From the NCBI GenBank assembly GCA_951799425.1, contig OX637405.1, positions 17,519,089 through 17,583,088 on the forward strand: a stretch of DNA of 64,000 bases. Reading direction: 5' to 3'. A model generated the notes under the pieces. It searched no databases, had not been told where the DNA came from, and was given only the letters and a program-made list of their open reading frames with translations. This document shows, in pieces, positions 35,192 to 47,128 of the stretch; the first letter of the stretch is position 1; every line of letters begins with the position of its first letter. The position numbers and the translations under genes were made by a program. The stretch is from Ilex aquifolium. Taxonomy: Eukaryota; Streptophyta; Magnoliopsida; Aquifoliales; Aquifoliaceae.

Positions 35192-37997
35192 TGTAAAACC
35201 CGAGGTAATTTAAACTTTTGAGAAAAATGGCAAAACGGTAAATTGCCATTACGGTACAGGTTGTAAACCTGAATTTTTCTAGAACTCGGATGACGAAACG
35301 GACCTCACCGTTGGATTCGTCTAGCGAAATCTAGTTATCCTGTCAAATTTCATTAAATTCCGAGTTAGTCGGATTTTTCGCGTTTTACGAGACGAACGGG
35401 CCTCGGGTGACCCCGTACACGAAATTTTTATAAAATTTTAAAGTTTGGGGAAATATTAGAGGCAAGTAAAAATAAAAATATTTTGAACTCGAACCGGAGC
35501 GAAATTTAATCGTTTCGGGATTAAAACGAACCCGGAAGTAAAAGGGACGTGTGGCCAATTGTGGACCAAGTATTCTAAAATATAAATAGGGGGAAAAATT
35601 AGATTTTTCCCATGGTTCAGCCGCTTGCACAGCCGATAGAAAAGAGGAGAGGGAGAGAGCTTGAAATCTTCACTTCTCTCTACGATCTAGAAGGCTACGA
35701 AGCTCGGATCCATTCGGGCCAAGAAGTAAAGTCGGTCTCCTCGTCGAAGGCTACGACCACGTACCAAAAACGAAGGTTTTCACCGAAGGAAAAAGGGGCG
35801 GGATTTTGAGAGCTTAAGATTGGGCTTGGGTTTGAGTTCTAAGAGCTTCTCCACGTCGTTCCTCACGCTTCAAGAGGTAGAGTTCCTTCCTACTTGGGAT
35901 TATTTTACAACTTAGGTTGTTATATGTAATGTGAATGTAGTATAATGAGCATGTTGATTATCAATGTTGTGAAATTGATGGGTAGTTGGATAAGTTCATT
36001 ATCAATGACTTGTTGTTGAGAAATTGATGGAATTTGGTGATGGGTAAAACGGGTATATGAAATTAACCCAATTTAAGTGAAATCCCTAACTTGGGAAGTG
36101 ATGGGTTGCAATTGTTTGTGTAAATCCATGGAATAGTGTGGTGGGCATGAATTGTGATTATCATGCGGGCATGTGAAATTGCTCTAATGTGAAATTATGT
36201 GAATTATTGGCATATGCTATGGGATGATATGTTTGTAAATAAATGTTGAGTATGAAAATGATAAGTTATGTTAATTGATATATTGACATGGCTATGGAGT
36301 TGGTAATTATATGCTTAGGATATAAATTGCTATGATTATGTTAGAATAAGATAAATGTTGCTCACATGGCATTCATTACATGGGGCATGACATTGAAGTA
36401 GTATTGGTGCATTACAATGCATGTGTACACAAACATCGCATTATGGGTGTGGGTGCATGGTTGAGTTCAAACACCACATAGGTGGATGATGGTGGGCTCG
36501 GGAAAGTTGGATTGAACATCCGGCTGAGTCTCATGGTTCATGGAAAAAGGAATTTGGGTCGGGGTAGTAAGAAGGGCTAGACTCGCCCTCGGGTGTGAGA
36601 CCCGGTGTGACGGATACGCACTTCCGTTGGTATCATAGTCCATAAAGTGTGTCGGTGTACGCGGAACCGTTGGTGGAAGTCCATGAATTCCGTGTCGGTT
36701 GGGCGACCGTTGGTGCAAGTCCATAAAGACCCACCCCAAAGAAAGACCCGGGTGTTTTAAATGATAGTCATTGTGTGTGAATTAACAATGGCGGGGGCTT
36801 GGAAAAAGCCCGATTTTAAACTCATGGCATTGTATGGGGGATAGGAGCCGGTGAGGGCTCGGATTGAGTTGCATGGGAGAGTCTCATCCCATTTCATGGC
36901 ATTACATGCTAGAAATCCAACATTTGAATAGTATGTTGTGGTTGTGATGTTGTTGGTGTGAAGTGTTGCATGAACATTGCATATGCACTTAGGTTGGGGA
37001 GTAGCCCTTGTAGGAAATACTCTACTGGGCGTGGCTCACCCTTTATGGGAAACATATTTCAGGTACGGGACACCCCTTCGAGGAAGGACCTTATATGGGA
37101 CCCCAAGGATGAAGAAAGCCGGAATGTGGCTTCTATTTTGAAGTTGTGTAAAACTTTTGACAAACACATACGTTGGCTTGTAAATATATGAAAATTCCGC
37201 TTTTGATGTATATATATTATGGAATGAATTGTAATAGAGATTGTATGAGTTGGGTATTATATGGAAAATCTCATTAAACATGTATTGAATGAGTTTGGAG
37301 TGTATGGGGTAGCTTTAAGGATGGTTTGGAGGGGGAAGAAATCCATTTTTATGCTCACAGTCTGAAAACCTACCGGAAGGTGTGTGTCGGCCTTCCGGAA
37401 GGTTTTGCTAAAAACCCCAGCTTGCCTTGCTCACAGCTAATACCTTCCGGAAGGTTTTGCCCACTGGAATGAACCTTCCGGAAGATTTTAGCTACTGGAG
37501 TAAAACCTACCGGAAGGACTTGTCTACTGGAGTGGACCTTCCGGAAGGTTTTGCCTTGGGTTTCTTTTTGACTGCCGAGTTCTTCCGGAAGGTTTTGTTT
37601 TCTGGAATGAACCTTCCGGAAGGTTTTGGCTACTGGAATGGACCTTCCGGAAGGTTTTTGCTACTGATGTCGACCTTCCGGAAGTTCTTGAAATTGATCT
37701 TTTTCATGTAACAGTTCCTTCAGTGACCTTCCGGTAGGTGTATGTCGACCTTCCGGAAGGTTTTTCCAAAAACTTGAAATTTTCAAAATGCTTAGCCATG
37801 CTTTTGGGCTTTGTTTTCTTTGGCTTCTATGACATAAATGGACATAAATGGAGGTATAATTGACCTTGTGGATGGTAAATCTGATTAAAAGCATGTGAGT
37901 GACGTGGTGTCGGGTTATACGACTATCACGAGTATTTCCGCGGGTTGACGGATGGTCAACGGTTAATAAAGGACCCCCGGGTTCTTGGGGTGTCACA
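35192..37997 (+). repeat. 3' LTR of the Tekay-type element
   Basis: 2806 bp, offset from the 5' LTR by exactly 7843 bp with no indels seen. Ends in GGTGTCACA followed by the TSD ATAGA. Confidence 0.95.
37369..37760. repeat. CCTTCCGGAAGG palindrome array (3' LTR)
   Basis: Copy of the 5' LTR array with the same twelve sites and the same steps. Confidence 0.95.
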
Positions 37998-38002
37998 ATA
38001 GA

Positions 38003-38590
38003 AGGGTCCCTACTATTTTTTAAGCCTAAAACTAAGCAAAAAACTATTCATCTTGAACATTAAATGGTGTTACCCAAGAGGGGTCCGATAATGGCTCAAT
38101 CTATGTTTTCAAAACACAAAGAGGTTTAGAAAAATTTTTCTTTTAAAATCATCTAGGAGCCATGCACTGATCAACACCGATTCCAATTAATAGAAATCAT
38201 CCTAACTCTAATAAATTAAACCAAGGTGGGTTATTAGGTCTCTAAACAAGAAGGTGAATACTGAGAGTTTTTTTGATGCAACTTGAAGAATGATCTCCTC
38301 AATTTCGTCGCTTTCAGATCTTCATTGTTCTAGCATCATGACCATGGAATATGTTGAGATTAATATAGACTTCACAAAATTAGCCAATTACAAAACATGA
38401 TCTAACGTAATTGTTCTGTAGAATGAAAACTAATATTACTTTAGCTCCTCCTCAAGCTTCGCAATTTCTTCTTCGTTTCCTAACACTCATTTTTTTTACG
38501 TCTATACGATGCTATTGTTAGGGAAATAAAGATCTCCCTTTTTATGGGATTTACAGTCTAACACCATCACTTCACTCTTTATTTCTTTTT
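38003..38590. other. Non-coding continuation of the Tekay target sequence
   Basis: Before the insertion this was contiguous with 27343. No gene seen. The Athila-derived sequence starts at about 38575-38590, where pyrimidine-rich text begins to match 51380 onward, so the Athila 3' LTR is absent here. Confidence 0.5.
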
Positions 38591-39750
38591 CTTCTTTTCC
38601 TTAATATTTTCCTTTTCCTTTTTCTTTGATCATTCTTTCTTCTTTCACCCATTTTCTCTCATTTTTCTTGGATTTCTCATTCTTTTTCATTCAACACTTG
38701 AATTCCACATTATTCATCCATTTGTTGGGTTTTCACATCACAATTCCTTCTCTTTCATGTTCAATCATAGTCAACTCACGGAACAACCAAGGTGTGGTAA
38801 ATTTTTATCATTTTGCATTGGTTTGGTCAATTGTGTGGCATGAAACGAATTTTCAACAAGGCTCAATCATGGCACTAGAGATAGAATTTCACAAGAAAAA
38901 ATGGCTAAGGCTCAAAACATTCAAAAATGGCCTAAGATCATCTCTAGATAAGCATGGGGGAGCATTATGCATTTCAAGACAAGTCAATCAACTACACAAA
39001 TGCACTTTAACCAAAATAAGTATAATGAGACTATTGAACAAATTTGAAATTTGAAGAATTGTTCCTTGAGTAAATGTAAGTTCCCTCCAACAAGGGTTGG
39101 CACTAAAGCTCTCATGGGTTCTTACTCATCTCCACTATTCAAGTCAAACTCTAAAATGTGAACTCAATCCGTAAATTGCAAAAATTACAAGTTCATGGCG
39201 CACTATGGGTGAGTTAAAAAACCAACACATATGTGATAATCTTAGCAATAGGATAAACTTCTATGATGCTCTCATGTATCCAAAGTTCAAAGCAACGATC
39301 AACACATCACTAAGCCCATAATACTTTGAATAAGGGAATATGGTTCAAAATTCAGATATTTTTCATGAAATTTTCAAAATTTTCACATATTTCTCAACTA
39401 TTCTTAAACAAAAATCTGTAGAACATGTGAAAGGTGAATTTCACCACAAAAATTGGTATCATCAACAAAAATTTTCACAAAAAATTGGTGTATCATACAA
39501 ATGGTGCACCTCACCCCCCAACTTGATTCATGCATTGTCCACAATGCAACAAAAAAGATATGAAATGCAATGAAGGACTTTTAAAAGATAAGTAGGGTTA
39601 GAGAACACCTCGTATGGAGCTTTTGACAAAAACACCGTAATCTGCACATTGAAAGAAAACACTATACGCAAAGATAAAGTAAGTGAACAAAATAACTTGG
39701 AAATTAAATGATAAAATAAAACGACTATACACTAACAACTACATGAACAA
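38590..39750 (-). other. Athila 3' non-coding region
   Basis: Not translated in any convincing frame. It is pyrimidine-rich at 38575-38780 and aligns by eye with 51380-52260 of the non-autonomous relative (shared phrases CAACCAAGGTGTGGTA, GTAAATGTAAGTTCCCTCCAACA, TCACCCCCCAACTTGA). It is therefore a conserved segment between pol and the 3' LTR of these elements. Confidence 0.75.
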
Positions 39751-40369
39751 TTAATCTTCCAAAAGGTCCGGGTAAACCAGATCCACCAACTCTTCCTCCA
39801 CCCTTTGACCCTCAAAACCCTTGAAGAATGACTTAAGTCTTTGACCATTGACCTTAAATGTCTTGCCATCCTTGGGGTTGGTAATTTCCACGGCTCCATT
39901 GGGGTAGGCCACCTTGACAAGGTAGGGGCCAACCCAACGGGATCGGAGTTCTCCTTGAAAGATAGAGAGTCAAGAATTGTACAAGAGCACTTTCTGTCTG
40001 GGCTCAAATGTCTTTCTTAAAATGGATTTGTCATGAAAAATCTTAGCCATCTCTTTTGAAATTTTTGAGCTCTCATATGCATCTCTATGGATCTCCTCTA
40101 ATTCATTCATTTCCAACTTCCTATTCTCTCCGGCCATTCTCAAGTTGAAGTTTAAAGTCTTAATGGCCCAATAGGCCTTGTGCTCCATTCAAGTGGAAAA
40201 TGGCAACCTTTCCATATACGAGCCTATAGGGTGACATACCTAGAATGATCTTGTAAGCTGTGCAGTAAGCCCATAGGGCATCGGTCAACCTAAGTGACCA
40301 ATCCTTCCTATTAGGGTTCATCGTTTTCTCTAGGATGTTCTTGATCTCCCTATTGGCCAACTCGGCTTG
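39751..40369 (-). pseudogene. Athila integrase, C-terminal part
   Basis: Starts inside [13 protein letters not shown] (with the catalytic Glu), continues [23 protein letters not shown] and [11 protein letters not shown], and after frame shifts ends in RWVGPYLVKVAYPNGAVEI and a final PDLLED before a TAA at 39751-39753. This is the second half of an Athila integrase core plus its C-terminal domain. It is cut off from the first half by the solo LTR at 40375-42063. Confidence 0.85.
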
Positions 40370-40374
40370 GCCAT

Positions 40375-42063
40375 TGATTAGCACAAAATATTGCATATAT
40401 TGTATGTGGTTATACCCTTTTTATACTTGCTTTTGTTGAGAATTTGGAAAGAAATGTAGTTAATATACTGTTTAATGAAGTTTTGTTTGAATGTAGGTGA
40501 AAAGTTGTAAATGGCTTGAGTTAAGCTCCCATCGTAGTGTTTGAAGTCAATGAAGATGAGGGGATAGCTTAAAGGAAGGATTGGAAGGTGAAGAAACCAA
40601 GAAAAAGACAAATTGGATGAAAACCTTCCGGAAGGTTTGTACTTGGTCGGCCTATTCACTGCCAAAACCTTCTGGAAGGTTTTGTCTACTGGAATGGACC
40701 TTTCGGAAGGTTTGCATTGACCTTCTGGAAGGTTAAGCTCATTGGACTGCTGTTTTAACTGTTCTTGTACAAACCTTCCGGAAGGTTTTGCCCAGAAAGC
40801 CTAGAGAACCTACAACTCAAGCTATTCCATTAGGGGCCCCCACTAAGCTTCTCCCACTTGTCCCCTGACATCTCTTACACACATACATGCCTCCCCTTTC
40901 CTAAGCTTGGACTTTGGAGGCTCAAGCATTAATGAGGAATAGAGAGAAGAGGCAAGCCAGGGAAGTGCAGGCTAGGCCTGTCCTAGCCTGCCAAATGCCA
41001 TAAACTCAGCCTCCTATGGATGGGAGGCCTGTCACACACCAGGGAAGACCTCCATGGATGAAAATGCAAGCATCATTGGACATTATTCAGCTTGGTAGAG
41101 ATATAGAGAGAGAAGCTCTAGGAGGAAGACATAGTTTTTAGTGAGAGAAGTTAGATTTTTGCATCTCCTTTACCCATTTTCATCTTGAATACTCTTGTAA
41201 GCTTCATTTATTGTCTTGAATGTCATTTATTTCAAGTACATTGCAATTTTAGATACACCATTTAGATTTTACCATTGTTGTATTGAGTTTTCTTCATTTC
41301 AAGCTTTTAAAATGGGTATTCAATACACTACTTCATAGTTTAACATTTCTTGCATTAATTTAAGTTTCAATCTTCATTTCTTCACAATGTCTCTTTAGTT
41401 CACTTATGCTCTTGCATTAAATATGAGTAGCTAAGCTTTAAGTTGGCTAATCCAAGAGAGAATTCCTCTTGGGTATGCTAAATCAACTCTTTTTCATTCA
41501 TCCTCGTAGTGTACGACAGTTTGGTTTGACTAGGTTGAGTGTGGACGTGGTTGTGAGTTCTTGATGCACCGTAGACTTGTCACGGGGTATGCTTGAATTC
41601 TCACCTCCATTTTAGTCCCGCGCTACCTACGAATCAATTGAACATCTAGGCACCATTGGAAAAAGTCTTGAGTTGATTTGGAATTCCTATCGGAATGAAC
41701 TCTTTGGATTAGCCAACACTTGTTTCCATTTCATTTTCATCAAGAACACAATTCACAAAAACTCAAACTCAAAGATTTTTACACTTTTCCTTTTTCACCA
41801 AAATCACCTTCAACACAATTCACCTTCCTTCCCTAAGGAGACGACATTGGAATACAAATTCAAAGTAAAACACGACACTTGAAAGTCTCTCTGTGCTTGG
41901 GGAGCACTTTTGTTCACACACACACACACATTTCATCCCACACACACGTTTACCCCATTTCTTGCATCATTCTGAGGGAGAGTGACACTCACCTAGCTGT
42001 ATAAGCCATACACATATTACGGGATGATGTTCAGAGATTAGGGTCGACGAAATAAGTCAAGCA
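40375..42063 (+). mobile_element. Athila-type solo LTR inserted in integrase
   Basis: 1689 bp from TGATTAGCACAAAATATTGC to AAGTCAAGCA, flanked by GCCAT on both sides (40370-40374 and 42064-42068). It is in the opposite orientation to its host element and belongs to the same LTR family as 47129-48866. It carries its own CCTTCCGGAAGG array at 40624-40785. Confidence 0.92.
40624..40785. repeat. CCTTCCGGAAGG palindrome array (Athila solo LTR)
   Basis: Five sites start at 40624, 40668, 40699, 40721 and 40774; two are exact and three have one change. The steps are 44, 31, 22 and 53 bp, all values that also occur in the Tekay array. The array begins 249 bp from the LTR start after the leader GGCTTAAAGG-like, GGTGAAGAAACCAAG. 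Confidence 0.95.
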
Positions 42064-42068
42064 GCCAT

Positions 42069-42831
42069 TGGTTTATGGGTGATAAGCGGTGGACACCTTG
42101 TGTGTGTTGCCATACTTATGCATTAAGGATGCAAATGGCCTATTACAAAAATGAGAACCACCGTCACTTATCATTGCACGAGGCATCCCGAACCTCGAAA
42201 AGATGTTCTCTTTTAAGAACTTGACCACGACCCGATGGTCATTGGTTTTGGTTAGGATAGCCTCCACCCACTTGGACACGTAGTCCACTGCCAAAAGAAT
42301 ATATAGGTAGCCAAAAGACATGGGGAAGGGACCCATAAAGTCGATGTCCCAACAGTCAAATATCTCGATTACAAGTACAGGGGAGAGGGGCATCATGTTC
42401 GTACGGGTCACACTACCCAATCTTTGGCATCTATCATATTCTTTTCAAAATGAAACATAGTCTTTGATTAATGAAGGCCAATAAAAACCTGATTGTAAAA
42501 CCTTTGCCGAAGTCTTTTTGGAAGAGAAGTGTCCACCGCACGCTTCAGACTGGTAGAATGCAAGGACATCCCGTTGTTCATTCTCAGGTACGCATCTCCT
42601 CATGAGTTGGTCAGGACAGTATTTGAACAAGTACGGGTTGTCGAAGTAAAAGTACTTCACATCCGCCATAAATCTCTGTCTATCCTCCGGGCTCCAATTC
42701 AATGGAATTTGTCCTGTATCAAGGTAATTGAAAATGTCAGCATACCAAGGAAAAACAGAATGAATGGAAAATAAATGTTTATCAGGAAAAGAGTCTGGGA
42801 TAGGAATATGCTCATCGGCATCTTGAACCAC
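42069..42831 (-). pseudogene. Athila integrase, N-terminal and first catalytic part
   Basis: Contains the zinc-binding remnant ACGGHFSSKKTSAKVL and GFYWPSLIKD, then [13 protein letters not shown] with the first catalytic Asp, [10 protein letters not shown], and [10 protein letters not shown] with the second. It ends STAYHP followed by a stop where Gln is usual (CAA to TAA). The first Cys of the C-x2-C pair reads Tyr. The catalytic Glu lies beyond the solo LTR. Confidence 0.88.
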
Positions 42832-42834
42832 AAG

Positions 42835-43449
42835 TCAGGATAAATGGTCTGCCGCCACATTCTCAACTCCCTTTTTGTCTTTGATTGTCAAGTTGAATTC
42901 TTGTGGGAGGATGATCCACCTGATGAGTCTCAGTTTTGCATCCTGCTTAGACAAAAGATACTTTAAAGCAGAGTGATCTGTATAGACTACAATGGGTGAA
43001 CCAATGATGTAAGACCGAAATTTATCCAATGCAAATACTACGGCTAGCAACTCTTTTTCAGTGGTAGTGTAATTCATTTGTGCCTAATTTAAAGTCTTAC
43101 TAGCATAGTATATGATATATGGTCTTACCGCGTAATCATTCGCGTCGCACATGAGCTCAAATGGTAAATCCCATTTGGGTGGTCGCATAATTGGAGGTGA
43201 AGTGAACATGCTTTTGAGTTTTTTAAATGATGCCTCACAACCATCCGACCACACAAATAGGACATCTTTGGAAAGCAAATTGGTCAAAAGCCTAGCCAAT
43301 GCACTAAAATCTTTTATAAAACGACGATAGAAACCAGCATTGCCAAGAAACGACCTGATGTCTTTGATGACTTTCGGTGTGGGGAGGTTGAAAATTGCAT
43401 CAAGAAGTGGCACCCTGATGTCTTTGATGACTATCCACTGTGTCACCAT
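42835..43449 (-). pseudogene. Athila RNase H and RT-connection remnant
   Basis: Reads [57 protein letters not shown] and [24 protein letters not shown]. These are the RT thumb and RNase H signatures; the enzyme would remove template RNA during reverse transcription. A stop lies between the two fragments at about 43080. Confidence 0.88.
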
Positions 43450-43464
43450 AAAGTGTCACTTCTC

Positions 43465-44319
43465 CTAGTTAAGAACCAAATTCTTCTCCTCACATCTCTC
43501 AAGTACTTTCTCCAGGTTCTCCAAACAACCCTCAAAAGAGTCCCCAAATACGAAAAATTCATCCATGAAGACTTCCACAATTTTATCCACCATGTCGCTG
43601 AAGATTCCCATCACACATCTTTGAAATGTCCTCGGGTCATTACACAACCTGAATGGCATTCGACGATATGCGAAGGTGTCAAAGGGACATGTGAATATAG
43701 TCTTCTCTTGGTCTTCCAAAGTGATTTTAATTTGATTGTAGCCAGAATAGCCATCCAAGAAACAATAGAACAAGTGTCCGGCTACTCTCTCTAATACTTG
43801 GTTGAAGAATGGCAAAGGGAAGCGATCCTTTCTTGTGCAAGAGTTGAGCTTCCAATAGTCGATACACATTCTCCATCCGATGACTACTCTAGTCGGAATC
43901 AACTCATTTTCCTCATTTGCAACCACGGTGACCCCCGATTTCTTTGGTACCACTTGAGTGAGACTAACCCATTTACTGTCGGCAATCGAAAAGATGATGC
44001 CCACATCAAGTAGTTTGAGTACCTCGTCCCTCACCACATCCTTAATGATCGAATTTATCCTTCTTTGTGGTTGTCGGGACGGCTTGGATTCATCTTCTAA
44101 GTAGATGCGGTGTGTGCAAATAAGGGGGCTTATCCCCTTGATATCGGTAATTGTCCAACCAATTGCTCCCTTGTGCCTCCTCAACATTCTCAAGAGATCA
44201 TCTTCTTTCTTCGACTCCAATGAAGAACTTATTACCACCGAGAAAGTATTGTGCTCCCCCAAGAATGAATATTTGAGTTTTGATGGCAAAGGCTTCAAAT
44301 CCAAGTTCGGAGTTTGCAT
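43465..44319 (-). pseudogene. Athila reverse transcriptase with altered active site
   Basis: 284 codons open: KEDDLLRMLRRHKGAIGWTI, CIDYWKLNSCTRKDRFPLPF, FLDGYSGYNQI, FTCPFDTFAYRRMPF and FMDEFFVFG. The last should read MDDF: the second Asp of the catalytic pair is Glu here. The conserved GLCNAP motif also reads RLCNDP. These changes indicate a dead polymerase even though the frame is open. Confidence 0.9.
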
Positions 44320-44343
44320 AGTGGATGGAAAAATTCTCTTCTC

Positions 44344-45036
44344 TTAATGTGAAAGCTTCTCAAATGTAGGGGTCCATTTTTCTACCCCTTGTAAACTTTT
44401 CGGCTCCTCTTGATCAACAATCTCCTCCTCCCCCAATTTAAACATGCTCAATAGCTCCAAGTGATTCTCCACCAAGGTATCAATCCTATGGAATTCATGC
44501 ACTTCCTCATCATCCCCCGGTTGTTTGCACAAATTGAATACATTGAGGTCTATCGTCATATTCCCGAATGCAAGCTTCATTAGACCGTTCCTGCAATTAA
44601 TCATGACATTAGATGTAGAAAGAAAAGGTCTACCTAGTATGACGGAAATTTGAGAACTAGGATTAGCAACTAGATGGGTCAAGTACAATAAAATCAACAT
44701 GGAAATAGAAATTATCAACTTGAACTAAGACATCCTCATCTACTCCCCTTGGTGTTCTAACGTTTCGATCCGCCAATTGAAGAGTGATTGGAGTTGGCTT
44801 CAACTCTTCAAGTTGGAGTTGTTGGTACACCGAATAGGTAGGAGATTGACACTTGCTCCCAAGTCAAAAAGTGCTTGCTCCACCTGACAATTTTCTATTG
44901 TGATGGCAATGGTTGGGCAGTCGGGGTCTTTGAACTTTGGCGGTGTGTTGGTCCTCAAGATTGAGTTCACTTGCTCGGTGAGGAATTCCTTCTTGTGTAC
45001 ATTCAACTTCCTCTTCACGGTACACAAATCTTTCAA
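44344..45036 (-). pseudogene. Athila protease and protease-RT linker
   Basis: The upstream fragment (44800-45036) reads ALFDLGASVNLLP, the Athila-type aspartic protease centre with DLG in place of DSG/DTG, which is normal for this lineage. The downstream fragment (44344-44718) reads SVILGRPFLSTSNVMINC and GLMKLAFGNMTIDLNVFN, the rest of the protease and linker. A frame break separates the two. Confidence 0.85.
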
Positions 45037-45096
45037 GATCTTGGCACATGTGGGGATTTGCTTGATAGCATTGAGGAGGAGGATGCTGATCTTAAC

Positions 45097-47021
45097 CTAC
45101 TTGAACATCTCAATAATGTCAGAATAATTAGCCACCTTCCCGGGTGACTTCAAATGATTGGGAAAAAGGGCCGGAATGGAACATGCACGCACATTTTCAT
45201 CAACAATTTTTTCTTTTTCACTCGCCTTTCCCCCCTCGGAGTCATCCTTAGTCTCTTTCTCTTTTTCCAATGTGGCTTTTGGTGAGACTTTTGGTAAAAT
45301 GGTCTTCTCAATATTTTTGCCACTCTGAAGGGTGGAGACCGCCTTGAGTTGCTCACAACTCTCTTTAGTGGGCTCGGATGACTCAATCACGTGTTGGCCC
45401 CTAGGGTTTTCTTGAGGTTGAGTGGGAAATTTCCCTTTCTCTTGTTGGGACGACCCTATGGCATTGGTCAATTTTGTGATTTGAGTCCGAATGTCATTAA
45501 AAGCGGCGGCGGTTTGATTGTTGATGGTGGTTTGGCTTTGGATGAATTGGTGCACCACATCCTCCAAATTTTTTTTATGACGTGGTTGGTAGGTGGGTTG
45601 GTTGGATGGTCCTTGTTGACCAAAACTTTGTAGAGGCAGGTTTTGTGAAAACCCTTGTGGATTGGACCAGGGGTATTGGGAGCTAGACGAAGGACCTTGA
45701 CCATGGTATTGATTTTGTTTGGGAGGCATAGGAGGTGAATATGAACTAGACCCGTGAGGAGTGGGATTCTCATTCTTCCAACTAAATTTCGGGTGATTAC
45801 TCCAACCCGGATTATATGTATTAGAGTATCGGGAGAATGATTACCTACTTTGATTGAAGGCATTGACTTGCTCATGATAAACTTCTTTAAGTGCCACAAT
45901 GTTGGGGCATTTCGAGATGGAATGCTCAACACTCTCACAAATAGAGCAAAACTCCTTGGTCTTGGAAATGTTGGACACCTTGTGTCTCCTATTGAATTCA
46001 AGACTCTCCACTTTCTGAGACAATTTGGCGATTTTGGAAAGCAAGTCTTCCCGATCCCTTAAATCATCCCTCCCCCACTTCGTTGATTACTACTCGGAGA
46101 AGACCTCGGTACATCGGTGGGATCCGTAATATCCCAAGATTGTGCATTTTGTGCCAATGTATTGAAGTATTCTAGGGCCTCATCGGGATCTTTGTTTAAA
46201 AACTTCCCATTACACATCATATCGATGAACTGTCGATGGCCCGGTGTAATCCCTTCATAGAAGAAACTCACCAATTGCCATAGTTCAAAGCCATGGTGTG
46301 GAATGGATTTTAGCAATTCCTTGTAGCGATCCCAACATTGATAAAATTGCTCATTGGGCTTTTTCAAAAAATTTTGGATTTGCTTTTTAAGAGCGGTGGG
46401 TTTAGGCACCAGAAAGAATTTGTTCAAAAACTTGGAAATCATTTGTGCACAAGAGCTTATTGATCGAGGCTTCAAGGAATTCAAACATGTTTTGGCTTTG
46501 TCTTTAAGGGAAAAGGGAAACAATTTCATGCGAGCTATGTCTTCCATGGCATGATTAGTTAGGAAGGTTGCAACTATTTCCTCAAACTCCTTAATGTGCA
46601 AATAAGGATTCTCTCTTTCAATTCCATGGAATTGAGGAAGTAGTTGTAACATTCCCGGTTTAACTAGGAAGGCATGAGCTTGGACCAGTAAAAGAATGCA
46701 TGAGAGAGTGGTGCTACGAGTGGGTTAGAGATAATCCCGCATTGACCTCGCTGAAGGATCAATTGGGATATTGTTTCCTTCATTCCTAGGAGGGGGAAAA
46801 TTAATTCTAGGGTTTGGCATTCTAGGGTCTTGCACTCCCCCACCTCTTGGGAAATTAGCACCAACATCCTCAAAATTATCACCGGCATCCTCGGGTGGTT
46901 CTTGGTCTAGATTCATGTTGGGTCCTAGGGGTTGTCTAACCAATCTATTTTGGTCATCCCGTCCCCACATGCAAAAACGATAACTACAAATGAAAGGGAA
47001 AGTAAACAAAAGTATATACAA
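45097..47021 (-). pseudogene. Athila Gag remnant
   Basis: N-terminal part at 46725-47021 ends SARSMRDYL with a stop. The capsid part (46059-46652) reads MLQLLPQFHGIERENPYLHIKEFEEI and FFYEGITPGHRQFIDMM. Next, 45841-46044 holds the zinc knuckle CSICESVEHSISKC (C-x2-C-x4-H-x4-C), and 45097-45729 is a glutamine/serine-rich tail with SNPQGFSQN. Each piece is in a different frame or ends with a stop, so Gag is non-functional. The order and motifs are typical of Athila. Confidence 0.88.
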
Positions 47022-47105
47022 GGAGCAACGTACCTCGGCCTGTGATGAGAATCACGGGAATTACCTCCGTTGTCTGAAAATCACTTTCGAATTCAACGCT
47101 TTGTC

Positions 47106-47123
47106 TTCCCCGGCAACGGCACA
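47106..47123 (-). other. Primer-binding site of the Athila element
   Basis: On the minus strand TGTGCCGTTGCCGGGGAA follows the LTR end after about five bases. It is the Asp-tRNA-type site of Athila elements (TGGCGCCGTTGCCGGGGA) with small changes. Confidence 0.85.
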
Positions 47124-47128
47124 AAAAA

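Larger units (their letters stand above)
27349..37997 (+). mobile_element. Full-length young Tekay-type chromovirus (Ty3/gypsy)
   Basis: 10,649 bp with two 2806-bp LTRs, initiator-Met PBS, a single uninterrupted Gag-Pol frame, PPT and an exact 5-bp TSD ATAGA (27344-27348 and 37998-38002). I count about three LTR differences (T/C near 27908, C/T near 27980, A/G near 28526 relative to the 3' copy). At a commonly used rate of 1.3e-8 substitutions per site per year that is some tens of thousands of years. The intact frame and promoter suggest that it could still be active. Confidence 0.95.
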
